From Mesorhabditis belari (lineage: Eukaryota; Nematoda; Chromadorea; Rhabditida; Rhabditidae), in NCBI GenBank assembly GCA_958450365.1, contig CAUEEP010000757.1, positions 124,001-188,000 of the forward strand: a stretch of 64,000 nucleotides of DNA, given 5' to 3'. Numbering within the stretch: the stretch's first letter is position 1; each line of letters begins with the position of its first letter. The notes beneath the pieces were generated by a model. That model worked only from the letters and a program-made list of their open reading frames with translations. It had not been told where the DNA came from and ran no database searches. The translations under genes were made by a program, and so were the position numbers. This document shows, piece after piece, positions 32,401 to 41,629 of this stretch.

Positions 32401-34617
32401 CTTGATGAAGATGAGCTGTGGAATGGTGCAGGTTTATAAAGGTTAAAACCCTTTTATCAGTGAAAATCCTTTAGAAAACGGTAACGAGAAATCACAGCTT
32501 TTATCTGAAGGTGAACGAGGAGTTGACGGGACATCACTGGGGCCAGCTCTTTCAATGCAAAGTGGACTCTCGCAAACAACACAAGGACAAACGAGATTGG
32601 TTGTAAAGAATGAGATTCGAGCAAGAAGACATTCAGTGGAAAGTGGTTTGTTTTTTTGAAATCCCATTCAATAATCTGTAAAATATGTTAGGTGAAAATT
32701 CTCTTGGTGATCGAATCAATTACGAGGAGGCAAGCACAAAAGCAATGCAAGGAAGTCAATATCATTATGATGACAAGGTAAAGAAAGATTTTTAGAGAGG
32801 GATTAAACCCTCAACCTATTCGCTTACTAGGGTAGACTTTCTAGAGTAACCACTGAGCCATTGGGTCTCTCATTGTGACAGAAGAAAGAGGAAATACCCA
32901 GCTATTGAGTTCTACGTCATGAAAAACTATAATAAACCAAATATGACGAGTGTTAAGGCATTATCTGTATAAAATGTTCATCTAATCCCATTTCAGAGCG
33001 TTCACACCGTTTACTCATCTGGACAAGAAGCTCTCTCATATTCAGAAGATGTAGCAAGTACAAAGGCTCTTGCTGGATCAGTTCATGACACTAAATCATT
33101 GTCTGGATCAATGGGAGCCTCTCGTCATGCAATGTATCGAGCTGAAGTTCTTGAGAGAGCTTCACATGAGACACGAGATGAAGAAAGGCCATGCTCTACA
33201 AAGTGAGTCAAATAGTAATCGTTATTTATGCAAAAAAAAAAACTTTAAGATCACTTGTCGAAGAGCCGTGTTCATCTACTCAAAATCAAGAAAGAATTAA
33301 AGCCGGGAAAAGGATGAGTGCCGGTTCGAGACAAGGAGTCAACTTCGTTTCTGTCCATGGTAGGTTTCATTTGCGTAATTGTGTTTTAAAGTATACATTT
33401 ATTCAACATAAAGCTTGTGACAAAATATTGTAACAAAATACATAACTCAACATAAACCTCTACTGCCCTAAAGATGTTGCAGAGAAAAACCAATGTAGGG
33501 AAAAAGAGTCAAATCTTCTAGCTGAGATCGAACCCGTAACCTCCTGACTAGGATAGACTTCTAAGCAATCGGCCTTCTAAGCAATCGGCCTTCTAAGCAA
33601 TCGGCCTACTAAGCAATCGGCCTACTAAGCAATCGGCCTACTAAGCAATCGGCCTACTAAGCAATCGGCCTTCTAAGCAATCGACCTTCTAAGCAATCGG
33701 CCTTCTAAGCAATCGGCCTTCTAAGCAATCGGCCTTCTAAGCAATCGGCACTTTAATATTCGTCATTAACATTCTCTATATTCTATTTTAGAAGATCCGG
33801 ATGAGATTGTGTTAATGACGGAGGAAGCTGCACAAGAGATCGCTGCGAATAGCACAAATCCAGGGCTTTTTGAAAGGGATCGTTTAGATGGAATGATCCC
33901 TTCAGAACCCGATCCATTCCATATTCGGGCATTAATGGACACAATGAAACAAATGACTGCAGCCGATCAACCGGAGCATCATGATCATCCGTAAGTTGTT
34001 AAATATTGGGTTGATGGAAAAGTCATTTTCGATTTTTTGGTTTTTTTCGAGAGTACCTTAAATTTGTTGAATTTTGACGTTTTATAGCTCATTCTAAAGC
34101 TGAATTCAAGACGGATCGATTGGTAAAAACCGTTTTGAGATATCTCTTTTCTAAAAGTTTTTACAATTATTTTAGTAAAGGGCTGTTTTCAAAGGGCCAA
34201 AAAATGGCTGTTTTCACGTTTCGTCAGTTTTTCGTGCAGAAACCTAAGGCTAAAAACATGTGTTTCGTGATCGTGAATCACATTGAAATGTGATTTCCAC
34301 AATGTTAGCACAATTTAAGACTTAAATTCAATGATTTGATAGGTTTTGTAAACTGTTTTAAAGCTGTTTTAAACAATTTTAAACAATTTTAAACATTATT
34401 TCATTGAACTTTCAATTGAAATTTGTTTTTCAGTGCTTCATCCTCAATGAAATCTTCTTCTCGTGTTCATCGCTCAAATAGTTCTCGTAGTGGAGAAGCC
34501 GATGTCGAGAAAGGTTCATCAACAACGACAATGAAAGAACAAAAAAGAGGCAAACGACGTTTCTTTGGTCTCCTTCCACCAAAGAATAAAAAATTTGATT
34601 CTGATGTGATTCTGTAG
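29431..34617 (+). CDS. RNF19: RBR E3 ubiquitin-protein ligase, RNF19A/B (dorfin) type
   Basis: Exons: 29431-29511, 29629-29727, 29772-29914, 30978-31119, 31191-31305, 31698-31842, 31885-32043, 32132-32244, 32288-32431, 32475-32645, 32692-32777, 32997-33202, 33250-33359, 33792-33990, 34434-34617; all phases agree (about 700 residues). The order is RING1 (CPLCYMKQ ... CGHRSCRLC), IBR ([11 protein letters not shown] ... CGTLFCYHC), RING2 ([18 protein letters not shown] ... CSAEFCWLC), where the Cys after SAEF region/RING2 core acts as the thioester site in RBR ligases. The RNF19 signature [18 protein letters not shown] follows, then two membrane segments ([40 protein letters not shown]) and [18 protein letters not shown]. 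The Ser-rich tail keeps ASTKAMQGS. Expected to be an ER/membrane-anchored ligase. The start follows TTTTTTTCAG by 7 nt; 5' exons at 22814-28703 may extend it. Confidence 0.9.
30099..30403. mobile_element. MITE, TACCGTATTCTCTC family
   Basis: Ends TACCGTATTCTCTCTAATAG and the complement (CTATTAGAGAGAATACGG). The interior has a directly repeated CGAGCCGAGTTG(A/G)TGACTA block. It lies in the 29915-30977 intron of the RNF19-type gene. Confidence 0.82.
31370..31690 (+). repeat. ~32-bp minisatellite (GTTTAAAGATTCGTAAGATA units)
   Basis: About ten degenerate units of ATTTGTTTAAAGATTCGTAAG(A/C)TAAAG in the 31306-31697 intron of the RNF19-type gene. Confidence 0.88.
32795..32875 (-). pseudogene. tRNA-like sequence in RNF19 intron
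   Basis: Minus strand: A-box-like AATGGCTCAGTGGTTACTC, a long D/anticodon region with CCTAGTAAGCG, and a degenerate B box (GAGGGTTTAATCCCTC, which can still form a T stem). A full cloverleaf is not seen. Confidence 0.5.
33505..33762 (-). repeat. tRNA-like sequence with 16-bp minisatellite in its D-arm region
   Basis: Minus strand: about 12 copies of GGCCGATTGCTTAGAA (or ...TAG) lead into CTATCCTAGTCAGGAGGTTA and a B box (CGGGTTCGATCTCAGC). The repeat unit resembles the D-arm/A-box part of the neighbouring tRNA-like sequences. It lies in the 33360-33791 intron of the RNF19-type gene. Confidence 0.8.
34001..34160 (+). mobile_element. Possible mariner-type element end
   Basis: TATTGGGTTGATGGAAAAGTCATTTTCG resembles the terminal sequence of cecropia-like mariners, and GTTTTATAGCTCATTCTAAAGC is also reminiscent of these. 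No opposite end or transposase is seen. It lies in the last intron of the RNF19-type gene. Confidence 0.35.
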
Positions 34618-34859
34618 ATTTTGATACTTAATTTTGACTCGATTTCGTCTCAAGTAACCTCAAAGATCATTGAAATTGACGAAATTGAGATGAAATTGAG
34701 ATGATCGAGTTTTTTGTCTTTATTCTAGCATTTATCTCATCTATCCACATCATTATTAGCTTTCCCCCAATCAACACGTGTACTCCAAAAAAATAAATCC
34801 GGTATTGAAATAAGAAAATAAAAAAAACTTGTACAAAATGTGATTTTATCAATTTTACC

Positions 34860-35095
34860 TACCGTAAATACTGTAAAATAGTACCCCACCCTCCCTCGTA
34901 CAGTCGCGTAGTCGCTAAGTCGCTAAGAAAGAGCCCATCAATCGCGTAGTCGCTAAGAAAGGGCCCATCTATCGCTAAGTCGCTAAGAAAGGGCCCATCT
35001 ATCGCTAGTCGCTAAGTAGTACCCTATAAGCGTAAGTTTTCATTTATTTCATTTTTTTCAAAGCGCCCGTACTTTCAAAAAAAATGCGTCTTGAT
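34860..35095. mobile_element. Truncated TACCGTAAATA MITE with internal tandem repeat
   Basis: The left end TACCGTAAATACTGTAAAAT is followed by a tandem of CGCTAAGTCGCTAAGAAAGGGCCCATC units absent from other family members, then the normal AAAGCGCCCGTACTTTC block. The right end is missing. Confidence 0.75.
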
Positions 35096-35212
35096 TTCTT
35101 TTTAGCATGTGCTCTTAAATGAATCTCGAATACTCAAACTCAACTTGAAATGAACTAAAAAACAAGCATTGTAGTACTCTGTTATTAAATAAGTATCCTT
35201 TTTTTATAAACT

Positions 35213-35612
35213 TACCGTAAATACTGTAATAGTACCCCGCCCTCCCTCGTACAGTCGCGTAGTCGCAAAAGTTTTTTTAGTATTTCATTTTTTTCAAAGC
35301 ACCCGTACTTTCAAAAAATGCGTCTTTGGTATCAAAAAAATAGCTGAAATTCAGGGCTATTTTTTGATACCTAAGCGCGCGTTGTAGAATAAACCAGTGT
35401 TGAGAAAAACTCGTTCAAAGCTAGACTACGCAACGCTCCGCACCGACATTATCTTTGGCATCAAAAAATAGCCCTGAATTTCAGCTATTTTTTGATACCT
35501 AAGCGAGCATTGTAGCATAAACCAGTGTCGAGAAAAACTCGTTCAAAGCTAGACTACGCAACGCTCCGCACGGTCATTATCGGGGTGGGGTACTATTACA
35601 GTATTTACGGTA
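35213..35612. mobile_element. TACCGTAAATA MITE, ~400 bp, internally duplicated
   Basis: Both ends are intact (TACCGTAAATACTGTAATAG and its complement). The middle AAAAACTCGTTCAAAGCTAG segment and the CTGAATTTCAG hairpin are present twice, as in 16100-16515. Confidence 0.85.
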
Positions 35613-36104
35613 TGTAATCTCTTCAAATTTCCATGAAAATCCCTCGCTTTAAAATCATCTAACAACAACAAAAAAAAAACGCCTAAATTCTTCAAAAACT
35701 CATGATTTCCTGTCTAAATCTATCAATTTTCTGACAAATCACAAAATTTTTTTATTTAAACCTTTTATTTTTAAACTATTTCCTGTAAACCCTAAACTTT
35801 CTTTTTTTTACTTAAAATTCTATTTCATTTGCCTTAACTCTCACTTTAAATTTCAAATTCAAAAATTAGTTTATTTCTTTCTTTTTAAATCTTAAAATTA
35901 GTCCTACAATTGCCATATATTACATTCCTAAAATGTTTTTTTATTAGTTCATTTCTCTGAAAAAGATTTTCTTTCTTGAACATTTTTTTTTTTCTTTTGT
36001 GATCCCAGAAGAATTTTTTGCCAGAAAAGCTCAATTGTAAAGTGTTTGTCTAGATGATAAAGATTGCAAATGGAAATAACAATTGCATATGAAAGAACAC
36101 CAAA

Positions 36105-36500
36105 TCATGGCGGTCACTACTTTGCGGCAAATTTTTTTGGCGCAACTCGCCATAACTTTCTTCTAGGTGAACGAATCTTTATGATTTTGGTTTCATTTTG
36201 TAGATCTCAACATGATCTCAACATCGAACACATGTCGTTGTAGCGTTCGCCTGGTAAGCCAAAGGTCCCGGGCTCGAATCCCAGCACCGGCCATGTTTTG
36301 TCATAACTTCTTTGGCCATAACTTTCTTCTAAGTCGGTCAATCTTTATGATTTTGATGTCATTTTGTTGCACTTATTGAGATCTACAAAATGAAACCAAA
36401 ATCATAAAGATTAGCTGACTTAGAGGAAAGTTATGGCGAGCTGCCAAAAGACCCAGTTGCGCAAAAAGATTTCGCGCAAAGTAGCCACTGCCCCCCCAAA
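36105..36500. mobile_element. Foldback element with tRNA-like insert
   Basis: Arms share GCCATAACTTTCTTCTA(G/A)G and ATCTTTATGATTTT with the inverted right arm (to about 36496) and with the family copy at 55090-55313. Unlike that copy, the left arm is present twice with a tRNA-like segment between them (36235-36297: CGCCTGGTAAGCCAAAGGTC, then CGGGCTCGAATCCCAGC). Confidence 0.8.
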
Positions 36501-36547
36501 TCATACAAGAGTAAGGTATAAGGCTGGCTCAGGCCGTCATCGGGCAT

Positions 36548-36622
36548 GTTTTCTTGTAGCTCATTGGTAGAGCGTCCGCCTAGTAAGCGAAAGGTTCCGG
36601 GTTCTATCCCAGCACCGACGAT
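36548..36622 (+). pseudogene. tRNA-like sequence (Thr-type AGT loop)
   Basis: A-box TAGCTCATTGGTAGAGCG, anticodon-loop-like CTAGTAA, and a B box with a changed base (GGTTCTATCCC). The T stem is mismatched, so probably not functional. Confidence 0.5.
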
Positions 36623-36868
36623 ATTTTGGTCTTACTTTAAATTTTGAAGATTTTGTATAAAATTACCCTCGTGTCCAACTCTAGATTTAAAGGAAAAGAA
36701 ATTAAAGAAATTAAAGCTTCAGATAACGAAAAAGCTCTCACTTTCCTGACCGAAAAGAGAAAAATCAGCGGAAAATCGTTCGGGCAACGAGAAAAACGTT
36801 TATTTTTATCTTTTTAAGGTATACGAGTTTCAAAAATGTCTCAATGTAAAGGAATTTCTTCTAAAAAA

Positions 36869-39800
36869 TCAATCGAATTTCATTGCTTGATATCGATGCT
36901 GAATACATCTCACAGCTTCATCAACCATTCCGCGAAATTTCTCGTTGAAGTTTTCCAATCGTTTTAGTGCATCAGGTCCTAGATCAAAAAATATTTTCAA
37001 AAGAAATCCACTACTTCAACTAATTATAGCGATTTTTGAGAGAAATCAATGAACTTATGTCTTTCTGGAGTAAAGGAGAGTGCGTTGTGGTGTAATGGTT
37101 AGCACAGTTGCCCAGTAAGCCTGCCCAGTAAGCCTGCCCAGTAAGCCTGCCCAGTAAGCCTGCCCAGTAAGCCTGCCCAGTAAGCCTGCCCAGTAAGCCT
37201 GCCCAGTAAGCCTGCCCAGTAAGCCTGCCCAGTAAGCCTGCCCAGTAAGCCTGCCCAGTAAGCCTGCCCAGTAAGCCTGCCCAGTAAGCCTGCCCAGTAA
37301 GCCTGCCCAGTAAGCCTGCCCAGTAAGCCTGCCCAGTAAGCCTGCCCAGTAAGCCTGCCCAGTAAGCCTGCCCAGTAAGCCTGCCCAGTAAGCCTGCCCA
37401 GTAAGCCTGCCCAGTAAGCCAGTAAGCCAATTTTGATCTACCCTAGTTTCAACTATGAAATTCAGCTTTTTATTAAACTTTTCTATACATTTTCATTTAG
37501 AAGCTGCTAACTGTGGGCTGCTAGCTCTTAGAAATTGTTAACCTTTGTCTTTGTCTGCAAAAGTCAATTTAGAAGTCAAGCAATTTCAAAATTACTCTTT
37601 TATACCCTCCAATCTGTCCTTTACCTCTTGGAATTACTTTCAAATAACTTAATAAAGTAAAGTCAATATTATAAATAAATGAAAAAAACGAATAAACAAT
37701 TAGAAAGAAAAAAAGAGTGAACTTTTGCTTTGCAGAAACTTTGCTTTGCTTTGCAGAAAGAAATTTTGCAGACAAAGACAAAGGTTAACAATTTTTAAAT
37801 GCAAATTTACAAGTTAATCCGAAGATTATTCTATAAATCAAATCTGTATTTCATTGATTTCTCTAATTAATGAAATGAATTCCTTGCCAAACCATCTCCT
37901 TTTATTTGCTCCTCAGAAACTAAACGTAAGAATGGTGGAAGCCAAACGGTGAAGATTAATGGATAAATTCTTTCGTACTCATCGATAAACTAAAGTTTAA
38001 CTTTAGGAAATTGAAAACATGTTCAAATACCTCTTCTAGAGTCGGCCATGGTAATTGAATTGGCTCAACATCTTTCAATAAATCATCGTAAAAAGCTCGC
38101 AAATAGAAATCTCGTCTAAAATTCTATTTACAAATTAGTCAACAGGAGTTGATTGGATCTATTGGTTGAGAGAAATGCTTTTGATATTCATTTTAGAGAT
38201 TTCACAAAGATGGGATAAAAGCTATCGCAAAGCTTACTTCGTATTGTAAAAATGGGTTTTTAGTGAATCAAATTTTGATTTTAGCAATTAAATACCCAAA
38301 GAATCCTCGAAAGTTGGGAGAAATGGATGCTTTTGATGTTCATTTTAGAGATTTCACAAAGATTGAGGTTGGTAAGAGAATTTAAAGTCAAGTAAAACAA
38401 TCAAAAAAGCTCTTTAGAAAGTCGAGAAAGGATTTGAATGTGTGCTGAGTCGATTCGCGGATAAAGAACATGAAATTAAGAAGTTAAAAGCTATTTTGCC
38501 GATCTTTAAAGACATCGATACTTTCAGAGAAGCTTTCTAAAGAGCTTTTTGATTGATTTACTTGAATTTAAATTCGCTTACCAATCCCAATCTTTGTGAA
38601 ATCTCTAAAAGACAATGACAAAGAATGGTAGAGTCAAATTGAAAGAAAGAAAAGGGAATTTTAGTGGACAATGAAATATCATACTACTGGACAATGAAAT
38701 ATCATACTTGAAAAAACGATCGTCACTTTCGCGCTCTGTAACTCCCTTGTCTTTACCGTATTTCTAAATATTAATATTACTATTGTGTAGCCCTTGAAAA
38801 GAGCTTTCAGAAAATGTATAACACTAATTGTTTAAACTTAAAGACAATGGAGTTACAGACGCGCGAAAGTGACGATCGTTTTTTCAAATATCATATTTCA
38901 TTGTTCAGTACTGTAGATTCAATCATTTTTATTGTAAAAATGAAATACAAATCAAACCTTTGACGATACTCCTTTCCACTCAATCCTTTAGCAAGAAATC
39001 TCACAACATCTTCACATGGATTTCCCAAATGAAGAAGCTAAAAATCTTTAAGATAAAATAAAGAACAAAATTCAAACTATTCACTTGCCAATCGAGAAGC
39101 GCTTTCACTGAAAATTCTCCATTTAAACTTTTTGTCCAAACAAAATTCCCAGGCCAAGCATCTCCATGAACGATAAGCGGGATTTTCACTAAAATGAATA
39201 GCATTCCCCTTTTCTTTCTTTCTAATTTGACTCTACCATTCTTTGTCATTGTCTCTCTGAAAGTATCGATGTCTTTAAAGATCGGTAAAATAGTTTTAAT
39301 CTTCTTTATCTCATGTTCTTTATCCGCGAATCGACTCAACACACATTCAAATCCTTTCTCGACTTTCTAAAGAGCTTTTTCACTGTTTTCCTTAACTTTA
39401 AATTCTCTTACCAACCTCAATCTTTGTGAAATCTCTAAAATGAACATCAAAAGCATCCGTTTCTCCCAACTTTCGAGCATTCTTTGGGTATTTAATTGCT
39501 AAAATCAAAAATTGATTCACTAAAAACCCATTTCTTACAATACGAAGTAAGCTTTGCGATAGATTTTATCCCATCAAGAGCCGCCTTTTCACTCAAATTA
39601 TGGTAGATATGCAGGTTGTGGAAATTCTCTAATTTCTCGAGAATGCAATACCCTAAATCTATTTATGAAAAGCTTCTTCCTCATCCACCAACCAGCTTCC
39701 AGTCCATTCACTCCAAAAAGTCTTCCACAAATGTATTTTGGTACGGGAATTTCTGGGACTACTTCAAGAGAGGACCAGGTTTCGTAAAAGTTCACCTCGC

Positions 39801-41629
39801 AGTCATTGAACTGAAAAGAAAATAAAAAACGACTGATTTATGTGCATTGAAATCTTTTCTTAGAAAACAAGGTAATAAAAACCGAATTTGCTACTCATTT
39901 TTCCAACTCTAATGTATGTAATTGGTGAGCATCTAATGTTAGGACAAGAATCAGAAACAAGAGACACGATGTGATCTTCATGATTCCTTGTTTCGGAAGT
40001 TTTTCCCCATCTTCCGTCCAATCAAATGTGATCAAAGCACATTTAGAAATATAGCCCTGAATAAGTGAACTCTTGTACTGAATTTGCTACTCATTTTCCC
40101 AACTCTAATGTATGTATTTGGGTTGATAAGATGATCATCTAATGTTGAGACAAGAATCAGAATCAAGAGACAAATGAGATCATCATTTACCAGATGTACC
40201 AAATAGTTTTCATTACTAGAATGTGTTCCTCGCGAGTAAAATTTGCATGAGTAACTTTTTTACTTGATTAATCGACGTTTTTGGACGAATCGACGATTAA
40301 TAACTACGAGTAGTCCTCTTTACACGTCGAGTAAATTGAATATCTTTACATTTGAAGGGAATTTGCCACCAAATCAGTTAAACAGCTGAATATCTTTAAA
40401 AAAGTCTTATATAACGCGTCGCTAGTGATTCTTGCGCCAATTTTTTTGCAATAATTTGCAAACTAAAAGTACGGTAATTTTTCCTAAGTGCGCGTTTTAA
40501 AAAACGAATTACTCGTGAGGAAAACGCTCTATTCATTAAATCGACATCTAACTATAAGCGAGTTGCTCTAGACCCGCTTTTAGATCCATATCCAATTGTA
40601 AAAAGTTTAAAATTTGCACGAGTAATTTTTACTCGATTAATCGACGTTTTTTGGTCGAGTAACTACGAGTGAATCCTCTTTACACGTCGAGTAAATTGAA
40701 TATCGCATTACTCGTGAGTGCAAACACTCTATTCATTAAATCGACATCTAACTATAAGCGAGTTGCTCTAGACTCGCTTTTAGATCCATATCCAATTGTA
40801 AAAAGTTTCTTGCAACATATCAACTGTTGTTAATGCACTCTAAGTCTCACTCAGTCTTAAACTTTTAAATTTTTATTACAAATACCATAATTACAATGTT
40901 TTCTAACGTTTTCTAAACAAGTTTTAGGTTTATTGGTCAAGAGACGGCTGATGAAATGCCCGTGCAAACAGACAGACAAACACTGCTCTTTTATGTATAG
41001 TAGATTGTATAGTAGATAGCTCTTTTATGTATTTTCTATGCCAGATCAGACCAGAGTCTGGCTAAAATCAAGGCTAAAGCTAATTTTAGATCAGCTTCCG
41101 GCTGATCCATGGGATTTTTGTCGACCAAGGCCAGTCTTCTAAAAAAACGCATTACTCGTGAGTGCAAACACTCTATTCATTAAATCGACATCTAACTATA
41201 AGCGAGTTGCTCTAGACCCGCTTTTAGATCCATATCCAATTGTAAAAAGTTTCTTGCAACATATCAACTGTTGTTAATGCACAAAACTCACTAAAGCCGC
41301 CTGATCAATCACATTGTCGTAGGCTCCAATCTTGTCTGTTAATAGCTGAAATCTCTCACACGATGTGATCTTCATGATTCCTTGTTTCGGAAGTTTTTCT
41401 CGATCTTCCGTCCAATCAAATTTGATCAAAGCACATTTAGAAATGTAGCCCTGAATGAGTGAAGTCTTGTACTGAATCCTTATACAAAAACACTCACATT
41501 TGCATCTCCTAGATGAGTCGCCGTTCTACGAGGTCCAGTGCTGGCTTTTGTGTCGTATTTTCGTTGAATGTCCTCTTCTACCATCTTCCACGTGATCAAC
41601 GTTTCGACAATTGAGTCATCGACATTCAT
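36869..41629 (-). CDS. CHK-like (DUF1679) kinase-fold protein, ~419 aa
   Basis: Ten exons, phases agreeing: 41629-41498, 41450-41292, 39810-39693, 39652-39539, 39498-39416, 39366-39085, 39037-38958, 38115-38031, 37989-37893, 36978-36869. It starts one nt after a CTTTTCAG acceptor. The N-terminus (ETLITWKMVEEDIQRKY, GPRRTATHLGDANGYISK, FDWTED, KLPKQGIMKITS) follows the nematode DUF1679/CHK family. The catalytic loop VHGDAWPGNFVW (HGDxxxxN) and LLDWQ (DFG-equivalent) are intact, as is GNPCEDVVRFLAKGLSGKE. The family is related to choline and aminoglycoside kinases; its substrate is unknown, with roles in ecdysteroid or small-molecule phosphorylation suggested for relatives. Intron 39692-39653 is only 40 nt. 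A 48-nt in-frame segment in exon 6 (NGRVKLERKKRGMLFIL) could be a further intron. Introns contain copies of its own exons. Confidence 0.85.
37085..37430 (+). repeat. 13-bp minisatellite grown from a tRNA-like sequence
   Basis: TGGTGTAATGGTTAGCACAG (A-box-like) is followed by about 24 copies of GCCCAGTAAGCCT. The unit resembles the anticodon arm of the tRNA-like sequences at 36250 and 36570 (CTAGTAAGC). It produces a long open frame with a 13-residue period on the minus strand that is not a gene. It lies in the last intron of the CHK-like gene. Confidence 0.9.
38208..38663 (+). repeat. Inverted duplicate of CHK-like gene exons 4-6 inside its own intron
   Basis: The plus strand here reads GATGGGATAAAAGCTATCGC ... 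TTACTTCGTATTGTAA ... AATTAAATACCCAAAGAATC ... GTCGAGAAAGGATTTGAATG ... GACATCGATACTTTCAGAGA, matching the minus-strand coding sequence at about 39575-39240 with few differences. After ~38540 a rearranged part repeats AATGACAAAGAATGGTAGAG. Not expressed as a gene in this orientation as far as can be seen. Confidence 0.9.
38682..38915. mobile_element. TACAGTACTGGACAATG MITE in CHK-like gene intron
   Basis: 234 bp, right end TTTCATTGTTCAGTACTGTA, left end TACTACTGGACAATGAAATA; inner arms contain CGATCGTCACTTTCGCGC. It abuts the inverted exon duplicate and is preceded by an extra direct fragment of its left end (TGGACAATGAAATATCATAC at 38665). Confidence 0.88.
39950..40065 (-). pseudogene. Partial copy of CHK-like gene exon 2
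   Basis: On the minus strand this copy keeps the acceptor and reads GYISKCALITFDWTEDGEKL, then PKQGIMKITSC before diverging, versus the intact exon at 41450-41292. It lacks the last third of the exon and has no matching in-frame donor, so it looks like a pseudo-exon in the 39811-41291 intron. Confidence 0.85.
40200..41281 (+). repeat. Repeated ~100-bp blocks with ACTCGTGAG motifs
   Basis: CTCTATTCATTAAATCGACA ... CGAGTTGCTCTAGACCCGCT ... CCAATTGTAAAAAGTTT occurs at ~40527, ~40725 and ~41172. A second block (TTTTACTCGATTAATCGACG ... CACGTCGAGTAAATTGAATA) occurs at ~40255 and ~40625. CTTGCAACATATCAACTGTT follows two of the copies. All within one CHK-like gene intron. Confidence 0.85.
40905..41035 (+). 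mobile_element. SINE body fragment
   Basis: TTTAGGTTTATTGGTCAAGAGACGGC ... GACAGACAAACACTGCTCTTTTATG matches the body and 3' part of the SINE at 62558-62700. The tRNA-like head is missing. Confidence 0.75.

Noticed and set aside
33560..33762. Regular direct repeats resembling a CRISPR array
   Set aside because: Contiguous 16-bp tandem units without unique spacers, in a eukaryotic intron.
37020..37430. 136-aa ORF with a 13-residue repeat (GQAYWAGLLGRLT)
   Set aside because: Translation of the 13-bp minisatellite within a CHK-like gene intron; no protein family resemblance.
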